Shown: positions 50,377-59,454 of the stretch, piece by piece
Numbering within the stretch: position 1 is the stretch's first letter
Layout: each line of letters begins with the position of its first letter
NCBI RefSeq assembly: GCF_002953215.1
Contig: NZ_CP026378.1
Coordinates: forward strand, 1,594,540-1,658,539
Reading direction: 5' to 3'
Source: Mixta calida
Lineage (GTDB): Bacteria; Pseudomonadota; Gammaproteobacteria; Enterobacterales; Enterobacteriaceae
DNA: 64,000 nucleotides
Translations under genes and position numbers: made by a program
The notes under the pieces: model-generated
What the model was told of the DNA's origin: nothing
Databases searched by the model: none
The model's input: only the letters and a program-made list of their open reading frames with translations

Positions 50377-50954
50377 TGAAATGGATGCCGCTGGCGATGG
50401 CTCTGGCGCTCAGCGCCTGTAGCAGCACCACTAAAACCACAATGTATCAGCTGCCGACGGGAACGTCGGCGCCGCCGCCGGTGACGCAGAGCGCGCTGCT
50501 GACGGAGACGCAGTTGCCGCTGTGGGTTGAGCGGGTCGCCGTGCCAGATTATCTCGCCGGCAACGGCGTGGTCTATCAGACCAGCGATGTGAAGTATGTT
50601 ATCGCGGCAAACAATTTGTGGGCCAGTCCGCTCGATCAGCAGCTACAGCAGACGCTGGTCACCAATCTCAGCAACGCGCTGCCCGGCCGACTGATATCCG
50701 CCGCGCCGCTGGGCGAACTGCACGATACGCTGAATGTAAACGTCACCGGCTTTCACGGCCGCTATGATGGACAGGTTGTGATTAGCGGCAGCTGGACGCT
50801 GGAGCATAATGGACGCATCACGCGTCAGGCTTTCAACCTGACGCTGCCGCAGCAGGAGGATGGCTACGACGCCATGGTCAGGACGCTGGCTGCGGGCTGG
50901 CAGCAAGAGGCGCAGCGGATGGCTATGGCCTTTTCTTCGCTAAAAAATAATTAA
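50373..50954 (+). CDS. pqiC: Outer-membrane lipoprotein PqiC
   Basis: 193 aa. A lipoprotein signal ends in LSAC, with the acylated Cys at about 16, then SSTTKTTMYQLP. It is the DUF330/YmbA family protein that docks PqiB at the outer membrane. The start ATG overlaps the pqiB stop (ATGA). ATG 50376 one codon later is equally possible. It is the last gene of pqiABC, followed by a terminator. Confidence 0.93.
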   Translation: MMKWMPLAMALALSACSSTTKTTMYQLPTGTSAPPPVTQSALLTETQLPLWVERVAVPDYLAGNGVVYQTSDVKYVIAANNLWASPLDQQLQQTLVTNLSNALPGRLISAAPLGELHDTLNVNVTGFHGRYDGQVVISGSWTLEHNGRITRQAFNLTLPQQEDGYDAMVRTLAAGWQQEAQRMAMAFSSLKNN

Positions 50955-50969
50955 TTATTCTTAACTATT

Positions 50970-51017
50970 AATTCCGGTTACATAAGGCGCTTCAGCTGTA
51001 TGGGCCGGAATTTTTTT
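50970..51017 (+). terminator. Terminator after pqiABC
   Basis: AATTCCGG (50970-50977) pairs with CCGGAATT (51005-51012) around a 27-base loop with partial internal pairing, followed by a run of T residues. Confidence 0.7.
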
Positions 51018-51220
51018 ATTTCAGAATCAATCCGTTGTCTGGCAGCTCGCGCGACGCCCTAAGAAAACCTCTAAAAATAGCGTATTCATGTGACAATGGC
51101 GTGAAATTTGCGCATTGATCTTTCGTGCTGATGAGGGTAGAACTGAAATGTGGTTGCGCATTTTGTGACCATTGTTTTCTTTCCACCAGTTCCACCATAC
51201 CTGAATGAGGGAAATGAGGC

Positions 51221-51403
51221 ATGAAGAGACAGAAACGAGACCGCCTGGAACGGGCACACTCACGTGGTTATCAGGCAGGCATTACCGGGCGCTCAAAAGA
51301 AATGTGCCCTTATCAAATGATTGAGGCTCGGTCTCACTGGTTGGGAGGTTGGCGAAAAGCCATGGAGGACAGGTCGGTCAGCGTCGGGGCGACGATGGCG
51401 TAA
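51221..51403 (+). CDS. rmf: Ribosome modulation factor
   Basis: 60 aa (E. coli 55). RMF dimerises 70S ribosomes into inactive 100S particles in stationary phase. MKRQKRDRLERAHSRGYQAG, KEMCPYQ and WLGGWRKAMEDR are nearly identical to E. coli; the C-terminal tail is five residues longer (SVSVGATMA). The start follows GAGGGAAATGAGGC. The 200-base upstream region keeps several blocks of the E. coli rmf promoter region (GCGTGAAATTTGCGCATTGATC), where ppGpp- and growth-phase control acts. Confidence 0.96.
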   Translation: MKRQKRDRLERAHSRGYQAGITGRSKEMCPYQMIEARSHWLGGWRKAMEDRSVSVGATMA

Positions 51404-51424
51404 ACGCCTGGTCAGAAAAGGGAT

Positions 51425-51451
51425 AAACCTCCGCGGCAGCGGAGGTTTTTT
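51425..51451. terminator. Terminator between rmf and fabA
   Basis: AAACCTCCGC pairs perfectly with GCGGAGGTTT around GGCA, followed by T-residues. It serves rmf and, on the other strand, convergent fabA. Confidence 0.9.
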
Positions 51452-51462
51452 ATTGCAGAAGA

Positions 51463-51981
51463 TTAGAACGCGGTGGTGTCTTTAAACAGGCCCACTTTCA
51501 AATCGCTGGCGGTATAGATCACATGGCCATCCACCAGCACTTCGCCGTCCGCTACGCCCATCACCAGTTTGCGGTTAATGACGCGTTTGAAATGAATGCG
51601 GTAGGTCACTTTTTTCGCCGTCGGCAGTACCTGACCGGTAAATTTCACTTCGCCTACGCCCAGCGCGCGGCCTTTGCCTTCAGCGCCCAGCCAACCCAGA
51701 TAGAAGCCTACCAGCTGCCACATCGCATCCAGACCCAGACAGCCCGGCATGACCGGATCGCCAATAAAGTGACAGGCGAAGAACCAGAGGTCAGGATTGA
51801 TATCCAGTTCAGCTTCGACATAACCTTTATTAAAGTTACCGCCTTCTTTGCTCATTTTGACCACGCGGTCCATCATCAGCATATTGCCAGACGGCAGCGG
51901 CGGGCCTTCAGCGCCAAACAGTTCACCGCGACCAGAGGCAATGAGATCTTCTTTTGTATAGGATTCGCGTTTTTCTACCAT
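51463..51981 (-). CDS. fabA: 3-hydroxydecanoyl-ACP dehydratase/isomerase
   Basis: 172 aa, the E. coli length. It dehydrates beta-hydroxyacyl-ACP and isomerises trans-2 to cis-3-decenoyl-ACP, the entry point to unsaturated fatty acids. The hot-dog-fold active site His71 ([14 protein letters not shown]) and Asp85 (GLDAMW) are present. FadR and FabR-type operators lie immediately upstream. It is convergent with rmf and downstream of ycbZ. Confidence 0.97.
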   Translation of the reverse strand: MVEKRESYTKEDLIASGRGELFGAEGPPLPSGNMLMMDRVVKMSKEGGNFNKGYVEAELDINPDLWFFACHFIGDPVMPGCLGLDAMWQLVGFYLGWLGAEGKGRALGVGEVKFTGQVLPTAKKVTYRIHFKRVINRKLVMGVADGEVLVDGHVIYTASDLKVGLFKDTTAF

Positions 51982-52018
51982 GTTTCAATAAGCCTTTTTC
52001 TAGTGAATCACGAAGGTT

Positions 52019-52054
52019 AGCTAACAGGTGTAAGCTGAACAACTCCGATCAGCT
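52019..52054 (-). promoter_or_regulatory. Abutting FabR and FadR operators at the fabA promoter
   Basis: On the minus strand AGCTGATCGGAGTTGTT (52038-52054) matches the FadR consensus ANCTGGTCNGACCNGTT at most positions and overlaps the ycbZ stop codon. Directly after it, AGCTTACACCTGTTAGCT (52019-52036) is a near-palindrome resembling the FabR site AGCGTACANGTGTTCGCT. The -35 TTGTTC and -10 TAACCT are 17 bases apart with the FabR site between. This reproduces the E. coli fabA control region: FadR activates and FabR represses. Confidence 0.7.
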
Positions 52055-53797
52055 GTGGTTAAACCAGTTTAGCCAACGCAGAGGCCAGGGGCGCTGACGC
52101 GCTTCCTGCTGATTAAATTCTGTGATGCGGTCCTGAATAGTTTGCAGCAGGCAGGGCGCATTCTCTTTTTTCCACTCGACGCCGGTCAGCAGCGGCAGCG
52201 CTTCGTCAACCTCATTGACGGCCCAGATATGGAACTGACCGTCGCGCACGGCATCGACAACCTCCTGCTGCAAACAGAGATGACGTACATTGGCTGCCGG
52301 AATAATCACGCCCTGATGACCCGTCAGACCACGCTGCTGGCAAACCTCGAAAAATCCTTCGATTTTTTCATTCAGTCCGCCTACTGGCTGAACATGACCA
52401 AACTGATCGACCGACCCGGTCACGGCGATCTGCTGATTGACAGGCTGTTCCGCCAGGGCGCTGATCAACGCGCAAAGTTCGGCAAGCGAGGCGCTGTCGC
52501 CGTCAACTTCCGAATAGGATTGTTCAAAAACCAGCGAGGCGGAGAAAGGCAGTTGCTGATCGAGTTCGAGTTCAGCGATCAGAAACGCCTGCATGATCAT
52601 CATGCCCTTAGCGTGAATATTGCCGCCCAGTTCAGCCTTGCGCTCAACGTCGGTAAACTCGCCGTCGCCGACGTGCACTACGCAGCTGATGCGTGAAGGT
52701 TCGCCAAACGCGCGTGGATGACCAGGGAATTCAATCACTGACAGACCGTTAATCTGTCCGACCACCGCGCCTTCGGTGTCGATCAGGATCTGATCGAGCA
52801 GTATTTCGTCACGCATCTGCTCTGGCAGATAGTTTTCCCGCCAGCTGCGGGCGTCGAGCGCCGCCTGCAGCGCTTCCGCGTCGAGTTTTTCGCCATACTG
52901 CGCCGCCTCGCGCAGCTGTCTTCCAAGCCAGGCGGGGCAGAGCGGCAGCATATCCTGATCGCCGCTGTAGCGCGCCGATTCGCGCAGCAGGAGCGGCCAG
53001 AAATCGGCCTCGATAGCGGGCAGCGCCGCCTGACGCGACAGCGCCGTGACCCAGCGGCACCACAGCGCCATATCTTCCTGGTCTTCCACTCGCAGGCTTT
53101 CTTCATACTCGCTGTAAATAGCCAGCGACGTCAGCTCAGGCTCCATTTCCTGGAAGTCGGCCATCGCTTCGCGATCGCCGCAAAGCACCAGCTTGAGCTG
53201 CATCGGCATTGAGGGAATGGCGACGGGCAGCGGACGCGTTTCATCAGGCGACAGCCAGTCGAAACGGCGCTGCATCACGATCTGCTTCAGACGGAGCCAC
53301 ATCAGCGGTTGCGCCAGCACGGCGCGCAGCGAAAGCAGAAGAACGCCGCCGTTGGCGCGATGAATCAGGCCCGGTTGCAGACTAATGCGCTGTGCGAACA
53401 GCCGCACGCAGCCAAACAGCTGCTCAGGTTCGATCCAGTCGGCAAACTGCACTTCGCCGCAGCTGGCAAATGGCTCATCTGAGCTTTGCGCAGGTTGCCA
53501 GCTAATCTGATCGTCATTTATCAGATAGTTACCGCCGTAAAGTGCTTTCTTCTTCCCTCTGTTATGCTGTAATGTCTGCGCCAGCAACGACAGATTTTCA
53601 CTGTTTTCAGCACAGCGAATCAGCATCAGTGGAAAAGGCGCGCTGCTGCGCTGCAGCAGGTTTGCTGCATCAAACAGGCGAGGCTGAATCTCCGGTAGAA
53701 TATCGCTGCCGTCATCGCTAAAAACGCTGGAAAAAAGGGGCTGGAAGCTCTCGGCATCAGGCTGTAGCGCCTGCCATGCAAGTCGGTTGCTGGTCAA
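52049..53797 (-). CDS. ycbZ: Lon-family protein YcbZ
   Basis: 582 aa (E. coli 586). It is a Lon-like protein with a C-terminal S16 peptidase domain: the catalytic Ser435 (VDGDSASLAE) and Lys478 (GGLNEKIEGF) dyad is intact. The N-terminal two thirds has the AAA-like fold of the family but no clear Walker A, so ATP hydrolysis is doubtful. Its substrates are not known. It is divergent from matP and upstream of fabA, whose FadR site overlaps its 3' end. Confidence 0.92.
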   Translation of the reverse strand: MTSNRLAWQALQPDAESFQPLFSSVFSDDGSDILPEIQPRLFDAANLLQRSSAPFPLMLIRCAENSENLSLLAQTLQHNRGKKKALYGGNYLINDDQISWQPAQSSDEPFASCGEVQFADWIEPEQLFGCVRLFAQRISLQPGLIHRANGGVLLLSLRAVLAQPLMWLRLKQIVMQRRFDWLSPDETRPLPVAIPSMPMQLKLVLCGDREAMADFQEMEPELTSLAIYSEYEESLRVEDQEDMALWCRWVTALSRQAALPAIEADFWPLLLRESARYSGDQDMLPLCPAWLGRQLREAAQYGEKLDAEALQAALDARSWRENYLPEQMRDEILLDQILIDTEGAVVGQINGLSVIEFPGHPRAFGEPSRISCVVHVGDGEFTDVERKAELGGNIHAKGMMIMQAFLIAELELDQQLPFSASLVFEQSYSEVDGDSASLAELCALISALAEQPVNQQIAVTGSVDQFGHVQPVGGLNEKIEGFFEVCQQRGLTGHQGVIIPAANVRHLCLQQEVVDAVRDGQFHIWAVNEVDEALPLLTGVEWKKENAPCLLQTIQDRITEFNQQEARQRPWPLRWLNWFNHS

Positions 53798-53987
53798 AGT
53801 AATCGTATTTGTCTTGTATTAATGAAAAGCGCGATTATACAGCTTTTCAGGTTGTTACGCACGGCAGAGATCTCACCGATTCTGAATGAAAGCGGGAGCC
53901 TGCGAAGCTGGCGTTACGCCTTTCTCTGTCTCAAGAAAGAAAAAAACTGTTATTCTTAGTTTGTTACCTGCGCATGATGAGATTCCG

Positions 53988-54449
53988 ATGAAATATCAGC
54001 AGCTGGAAAACCTTGAAAGCGGATGGAAATGGAAATACCTGGTGAAAAAGCACCGGGAGGGTGAACCGATCACCCGATACGTGGAAATCAGCGCCGCCCA
54101 GGAAGCCGTTAAAGCGTTGCTGGCCATGGAAAGCCATCCGATAGACGTGCTGAAATGGATTGAACAACATATCAATCCGGCACTGGAAAATCGTATGAAG
54201 CAGACGATCCGCGCACGGCGTAAACGCCATTTTAACGCTGAGCATCAGCATACGCGTAAAAAATCCATCGACCTGGAATATCTGGTATGGCAAAGGCTGG
54301 CGGGGCTGGCGCAGCGCCGCAGCAGCACGCTGTCTGAAACTATCGTCCAGCTTATTGAAGATGCAGAGCGTAAAGAGAAATATGCCAGCCAGATGTCTTC
54401 GTTACGACAGGACTTGCAGGCGATTCTGGGAAAGGATGACGTCAGTTAA
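53988..54449 (+). CDS. matP: Macrodomain Ter protein MatP
   Basis: 153 aa from ATG 53988 (E. coli 150); the frame is open to 53886 but [26 protein letters not shown] is the conserved start. MatP binds matS sites (GTGACRNYGTCAC), condenses the Ter macrodomain and links it to the division septum through ZapB, while displacing MukBEF. A four-helix bundle is followed by a ribbon-helix-helix ([20 protein letters not shown], then the RHH core) and a C-terminal coiled coil. By eye I find no perfect matS in this window. Confidence 0.97.
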   Translation: MKYQQLENLESGWKWKYLVKKHREGEPITRYVEISAAQEAVKALLAMESHPIDVLKWIEQHINPALENRMKQTIRARRKRHFNAEHQHTRKKSIDLEYLVWQRLAGLAQRRSSTLSETIVQLIEDAERKEKYASQMSSLRQDLQAILGKDDVS

Positions 54450-54500
54450 TTCTTGGGCCTTCATTCAGTTATACCTCGCTTTTTACTGTTTTTCACCCAT

Positions 54501-54529
54501 AAAAAAACCCCGCCTGAGCGGGGTTTTTT
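54501..54529. terminator. Bidirectional terminator matP/ompA
   Basis: AAAAAACCCCGC and GCGGGGTTTTTT form a stem around CTGA with A- and T-runs on either side, only ten bases past the ompA stop on the minus strand. Confidence 0.93.
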
Positions 54530-54539
54530 AACGTATTAC

Positions 54540-55613
54540 TTAAGCCTGCGGCTGAGTAACAACGTCTTTCAGACCTTTAACTTCGATTTCTACGCGACGG
54601 TCCGGACCCAGGCAGTCGATCAGGGCGTTACGGCCTTTCACGCTGTCACAGGTGTTGCCGGTAACCGGGTTAGATTCACCCATGCCACGTGCAGAGATCT
54701 TGTCAGCCGGGATACCTTTAGATACCAGGTAGTCAACCACGGACTGAGCGCGTTTCTCAGACAGTTTCTGGTTGTACTGCTCTGAACCGATGCGGTCAGT
54801 GTAGCCCAGAACAACAACGGAACCGTCTTTCGGATCCATTGAGCTCAGCTGAGAGTACAGCTGATCCAGCGCCTGCTGGCCTTCGCCTTTCAGGGTCGCT
54901 TTGTTGAAGTTGAACAGCACGTCTGATTTCAGAGTGAAGTGCTTGGTTTCAACAACCGGAGCCGGAGCCGGGGTCGGAGCAACAACCGGAGCAGCCGCGT
55001 CATCCTGACCGAAACGGTAGGACAGGCCCAGGCTCAGCATGGCGTTGTCAGGACGGGTGCCAACGGTACCAGCGTCACCGATGTTGTTAACCCACTGGTA
55101 GTCCAGGCGAGTCGCCCAGTTTTTGTTCAGCGCATACTCAACACCTACAGCAGCCAGCGGAGAAACGCCGGTGTCGTGGTCGTTGCGGCTGATGTTGGTG
55201 CCTACAACGTGCTGAGTGGAGTCAGCGCGCCATACCATGCCACCCAGACGGGTGTACACGTCCAGATCATCCATAATCGGGTAGCTCAGTTTCGCTGCCA
55301 GCTGGATGCCCTGTGCTTTAAAAGCGCCGTTTACTGCATCGCCTTTGTTCGGCATACGGCCGAGCCAGTCGTAACCCAGCTCGAAGCCCAGATAAGGATT
55401 AGCCTGATAACCAACGAATGCACCAGCGCCCAGCTGGCTTTCGTGAGTCGGGCCATCGTTATTTACATAGTTGTTACCGTAGTAACCAGTATCGTGATAC
55501 TGAGACCAGCCCAGTTTAGCACCGGTGTACCAGGTGTCATCTTTCGGAGCGGCCTGCGCTACGGTAGCGAAGCCAGCCAGTGCCACTGCAATTGCGATAG
55601 CTGTCTTTTTCAT
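54540..55613 (-). CDS. ompA: Outer-membrane protein A
   Basis: 357 aa from ATG 55613 (E. coli 346); an eight-codon upstream extension is not conserved and contains the ribosome site ACGAGGCGC. OmpA ties the outer membrane to peptidoglycan and is a phage and colicin receptor. Signal peptide [21 protein letters not shown], an eight-strand beta-barrel (mature about 1-175), an Ala/Pro hinge ([14 protein letters not shown]) and a C-terminal OmpA-like domain with [20 protein letters not shown] for meso-DAP binding. Codon choice is that of a highly expressed gene. Confidence 0.97.
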   Translation of the reverse strand: MKKTAIAIAVALAGFATVAQAAPKDDTWYTGAKLGWSQYHDTGYYGNNYVNNDGPTHESQLGAGAFVGYQANPYLGFELGYDWLGRMPNKGDAVNGAFKAQGIQLAAKLSYPIMDDLDVYTRLGGMVWRADSTQHVVGTNISRNDHDTGVSPLAAVGVEYALNKNWATRLDYQWVNNIGDAGTVGTRPDNAMLSLGLSYRFGQDDAAAPVVAPTPAPAPVVETKHFTLKSDVLFNFNKATLKGEGQQALDQLYSQLSSMDPKDGSVVVLGYTDRIGSEQYNQKLSEKRAQSVVDYLVSKGIPADKISARGMGESNPVTGNTCDSVKGRNALIDCLGPDRRVEIEVKGLKDVVTQPQA

Positions 55614-55830
55614 TTTTTGCGCCTCGTTATCATCCAAATAGGCAAGGAGCTTAAAACTAAGCTCTTGGTTGTAATCCTTCGCCGGGTCCTTTTGCTCGAT
55701 TATTACTCTACCGGAAAACGGAGGTTATTGAGCACCCTGGCGAGATAAAGTCTACAACGTGGCGAGAAACTTACAAGTAAGATGTGAGCCCGGTCTGCAA
55801 AAAAAGGATGTTTCATACACAAAATTTAAC
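55614..55830 (-). promoter_or_regulatory. ompA promoter and stabilising 5' leader
   Basis: The minus strand keeps the E. coli ompA promoter block GTTGTAGACTTTATCTCGCC (near 55740-55765) and CCAGGGTGCTC, then a long untranslated leader ending GATAACGAGGCGCAAAAA. A hairpin GAGCTTA/TAAGCTC around AAAC (55647-55664) occupies the place of the E. coli leader hairpin that protects the mRNA, but with a different sequence. The 3' part of the leader is also the target zone of the sRNA MicA in E. coli. No gene lies between ompA and sulA (55614-55964). Confidence 0.6.
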
Positions 55831-55849
55831 ATCCAACACGGTTTTTAGC

Positions 55850-55901
55850 GGCAAAAAAAGGCTTATCTGACGCGGCGAAAGCAAGGCTCAGCCGCGTCAG
55901 A
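55850..55901 (-). terminator. Terminator after sulA
   Basis: CTGACGCGGC (55867-55876) and GCCGCGTCAG (55891-55900) form a perfect 10-bp stem; on the minus strand it is followed by ATAAGCC and a run of seven T residues. It separates sulA from the ompA promoter. Confidence 0.75.
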
Positions 55902-55964
55902 GTAGAATCAGCGGGTTATCAGAGAGAACTGCCTGTTTTTAGCTGAGATTTATCTTATATTTAC

Positions 55965-56474
55965 TTAATGATACAAAGTTGAGTGAATTTTCAGCCGGTT
56001 TTTTTGTCCGTCAAGTGACGAAGCGACCGATTGGGGACGCATAATCAGTCCAAGCGCCTGACCGACAGAAGCCGCTTCTTCGAGCTGACGACGCTCACTT
56101 TCACTAATATCCTTCGTAATCCATCCAAGCACTACGCTGTAATTACCCGTTTGCAGCGCTTTTACCATCGCCTCCACTGTACTGAAACCCTGATGGTAGG
56201 ACATTTGCATCATCTTATTCAGCGGCAGGCCCGATGATTTCAGCCAGTGTCGACTGATCTTCTGGGGCGGCGTTAACCAAAGCTGCCAGCGCGCCTGAGT
56301 GCCGAGTTGCTGTAAGAGCGGCAGCAGCAGCAGTTGCGTCAGGCCAGGTTGCGCTTCACTGTAGCTCAGTTCGCTAATCCAACCGGTTGTCAGCGTTGAT
56401 GAAGACAGCGCAACGCGCGAATGGCCAGCCAGAGAAGAAGAGGCAAAAGAGGACTTCAGTAAATGAGTACGCAT
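55965..56474 (-). CDS. sulA: SOS cell division inhibitor SulA
   Basis: 169 aa, the E. coli length. SulA blocks FtsZ polymerisation after DNA damage and is degraded by Lon. The GWISELSYSEAQPGLTQLLLLPLLQQL segment (described here by its GLTQLLLLPLLQQL core at about 44-57) and the RHWLKSSGLPLNK block are hallmarks. A near-perfect LexA box lies 20 bases upstream of the start. The N-terminus is Ser-rich, as in the family. It lies upstream of ompA, as in E. coli. Confidence 0.96.
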   Translation of the reverse strand: MRTHLLKSSFASSSLAGHSRVALSSSTLTTGWISELSYSEAQPGLTQLLLLPLLQQLGTQARWQLWLTPPQKISRHWLKSSGLPLNKMMQMSYHQGFSTVEAMVKALQTGNYSVVLGWITKDISESERRQLEEAASVGQALGLIMRPQSVASSLDGQKNRLKIHSTLYH

Positions 56475-56493
56475 GATTATCAGCTCACGTGGT

Positions 56494-56513
56494 TACTGTA
56501 TGGATATACAGTA
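56494..56513 (-). promoter_or_regulatory. LexA box (SOS operator) of sulA
   Basis: TACTGTATGGATATACAGTA fits the LexA consensus TACTG(TA)5CAGTA with both CTG/CAG ends intact and lies 20 bases upstream of the sulA start codon. Confidence 0.93.
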
Positions 56514-56684
56514 ATGCGATGGCGGGTTAAGATCAACCTCAATTTTTGAAAACGTCTCGCACTTTTAATATGCAAATAGATGAAAGCTGATTTAGCAATT
56601 GAACCATTAATCAGAATTGCCTATGTTTTTAGCTGATACAAAACAGGGGGTTAGTCACAGTTTCTTAAGGAAAAGGAGCCACGT

Positions 56685-57302
56685 ATGAATTCGCATCAAC
56701 GGATTGCCCAGTCAAAAGCGCAGCTGGCGGCATTAGGGAATATTACCGTTCGTTCTCAGTTTGGCGGTTACAGCCTGGCGGTAGAAAAGGTGGTATTCGC
56801 ATTAATTACCGAGGGAGAGCTTTATTTGCGCGCCAGTGACACGATGGCCAGCTACCTCAGTAAACAGTCGCTACCGCCACTGGTAATTAATAAAAAAGGG
56901 ATGCCGGTGACGCTGCACTATTACCGCATTGATGACGTGGTGTGGAACGATCAGCCGCTGCTGATAAAACTGTCAAAGTCAGCGCTGGCGTTGGCGCGAC
57001 GACAGAAAAATGAACGGCAGAACAACCTGCGCGTTAAAGATTTGCCCAATATGGGCATTCGCATGGAAATATTACTGCGGGAAATCGGCATCGACAGCGT
57101 TCATGCTTTGCGCGAGGCGGGCGCAAAAGACTGCTGGCTACGTCTGCGCGCCCTTAATCAGTCTCTGGGGCTGAACTGCTTGCTGGCTCTGCAGGGCGCC
57201 ATATCTGGACGTCACCAGGCGGCGCTGCCTGCAGAGGTGAAAGAAGAACTACGTTACTGGTTTTATAACACGTTGAACGCGGACAAAGATCCCCACGGCT
57301 AG
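56685..57302 (+). CDS. sxy: Competence regulator Sxy/TfoX
   Basis: 205 aa (E. coli Sxy 209). It is the CRP co-activator required for transcription at CRP-S promoters of DNA-uptake genes. An N-terminal TfoX-N domain (QFGGYSLAVEKVVFALITEGELYLRA, about 24-50, named by its FGGYSL and GELYLRA cores) precedes a C-terminal helix-hairpin-like TfoX-C domain (KDLPNMGIRMEILLREIGI and ALREAGAKDCWLRLRALN). The start follows AAGGAG. The upstream 170 bases are A/T-rich and hold a TCGCA half-site (56556-56560). Confidence 0.93.
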   Translation: MNSHQRIAQSKAQLAALGNITVRSQFGGYSLAVEKVVFALITEGELYLRASDTMASYLSKQSLPPLVINKKGMPVTLHYYRIDDVVWNDQPLLIKLSKSALALARRQKNERQNNLRVKDLPNMGIRMEILLREIGIDSVHALREAGAKDCWLRLRALNQSLGLNCLLALQGAISGRHQAALPAEVKEELRYWFYNTLNADKDPHG

Positions 57303-59442
57303 CGCCCCGACACCGCCAGCTGTTTTTTCAGCTGGGCGATTTCGGGAAGAAGGGCGATCAGCAGGCCTATCTGTTGTAAAACCAACTGCCCTTTAGAGTC
57401 CGCCTCGCTTTCTAAACGGCTAATGCGCGCAGAGAGATCGCTTAATATTTGCTGAGCCTGCTGTTCGCTGATGATATTGACCTGCAAAACGTCGTCAACA
57501 TAGCAGACTGCGTCATCCAGCAGCGACAACAGCGCTGGCTGCGTGATTTTCTCGCGGTGCGCCCCAAGCGCGGAGATGTAGCTCAGGAATGAGTGATTCA
57601 GGCACAGCAGGCGAAAAGCCGCTTCGCGCTGCTGCGGATCGGGCCGCATTTCGGTAGAAAGATTAGAGACTACTGAAGCCAGTTCGGCATCGCCGTTATG
57701 CGCATCGCGTCGGGCTATGCGGTAGGCGAGGCGGTTATCTTTGCCCTGATGATACTGCTCCAGGATCGCATCCAGATAGCGGCAGTTAGCGGTTAACGTC
57801 TTTTCCGCGACGGCTGGCAGCCGCCGGAAGCGCCAGTCTGGCCAGATAAAGCTGACCGCCAGCCACGCCATGCCGCAGCCGAGCAGCGTATCGACAATGC
57901 GTGGCACCGCGACATCGAAGCCTTCTCCCAGAAGGTTAAAGCAGAGCAGCACCAGCAGCGTAATAAACATGGTGGCGTGCGCATACTGTACCTGTCGGAA
58001 AGCGAAAAACAGCACGCCCGACAGCACGATCAGCAGCAGTTGGCCATCAACCGACGGCACCAGCCACAGCACCGGCAGGCCGATAGCAATGCCTGCAAGG
58101 GTGCCGATAATGCGCAGCGCCAGTCGACGGCGGGTAGCGTTATAACCGGGCTGGCAGACAAACAGACTGGTCAACAGAATCCAGTAGCCGCGCTCCAGGC
58201 CGGTGAGCTGAATAAAGGCGTAGCCGATGCAAAGCACCAGCGACACGCGCACCGCATGACGGAACAGCGGCGATTCCGGCGTTAAGTGACGGCTGATGCG
58301 CAGCCGGATATCGCTCCAGCCGGTCAGCCCTTCGCTGGAGAGATGCGTATCGCTGCCGCCGTGATGCGCCTGTTCCAGCGCCTGCTCCGATTCAATGGTT
58401 GCCAGCTGAGCGTCAATTGCCTTCAGGTTGCTGAGCAAATAGCGCAGCGCTTTCTGCCGCGCTTTATCCTGCGCCGTGTCAGGCAATCGCTCCAGCGCCG
58501 CCTGCAGATGGTTGAACGCCTGCTCGAAGCGGGTATCGTGCTGATAGCTCTGCCGCAGCAAAATGGCGTTGGAAAGCTGACGGCAGGCCTGGGCCTGCAT
58601 GGTCAGCAGACGCTGGAAGCGAAACAGAATTTCGCTGTAGCGCCACTCCTGGCGCAGCGCGTGATACTGAACGTGCGAGGAGCTGGCGCGTTCATGAATA
58701 TCCTGCGCGACAAAGTAATAGTGCAGCGTACGCCGTGTGCCGCGTTGACCCCGATCGCCGCGCAGGCGGCTTTGTATCGAAGTCTTCGTCTCGTTAAGCC
58801 CCGCCACCAACTTGCTGTTGGCCATCGCGACCTCAACCAGACCGCGATCGTCATTTTCCGCCATATCCGGGTCAAACAGGTTGGCTTTGGCTTCAAGGTA
58901 ATGCGCGAGCAGGCTGTAGCTGCGCGCCAGGTTTTCCTGCAATGGCCGAATAGGGAACAGCAAATGGCCCACCAGCGTCAGCAGGTTATACCAGACGGCG
59001 CCCAGCAGCAGCAGCGCCGGCTGAAGATACCATTGCGGAAACAGGCTAACGCCCAGCATGGTGTAGATAGCGATCAATAGCGCGCCGAAAGCGATGGTGG
59101 CGTAACGTTGCCCAAGCGCGCCCAACAAAATAAATCCCCAGGCGGAGATCGCCAGCCCGATGATAAATAACCAGGGATGGGGAAAAGCAGCTCTACCGAG
59201 ACCGAAGCGATACAGAAGCAGAGCAGGGTAATTAAAAGATTGCGCAGGCGACCGGTGAAACGATCGTCCAGGTCGGCCAGCGCGGCGGCGACCACGCCGA
59301 GCGTCAGCGGCAGTGTCCAGATAATTTGCTGGAGCCACCAGGGAAAGGCGGCTGCTCCCGCCAGCGCAAGGAAAATGCGGGTTAAATATAACCCGGTGCT
59401 GTTGGCAGTATAGCGACGTAAACCTGCGGTCAGCGCTGTCAT
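57299..59442 (-). pseudogene. yccS: YccS (FUSC-family inner-membrane protein), interrupted by a -1 base frameshift
   Basis: YccS is a predicted inner-membrane protein of the FUSC/aromatic-acid exporter-like family with about ten helices and a large cytoplasmic region; its substrate is unknown. The start frame (from ATG 59442) reads conserved sequence to SVSVELLFP, then diverges. The other frame, open to the stop at 57299, resumes at HPWLFIIGLAISAWGFILLGALGQRY. Adding one C to the CCCC run (59179-59182) joins them as ELLFPHPWLFIIGL and gives 714 aa, about the E. coli length (720). The rest is intact, so the lesion is recent or a sequencing indel. The mRNA here reads U-UUC-CCC, formally a -1 slip heptamer, but this is not conserved. 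Confidence 0.88.
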
Positions 59443-59454
59443 AGCGTGGTCACC

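Noticed and set aside
54939-55748. 269-codon frame antisense to ompA and its leader
   Set aside because: The codon bias of ompA leaves its antisense frame open; there is no start signal.
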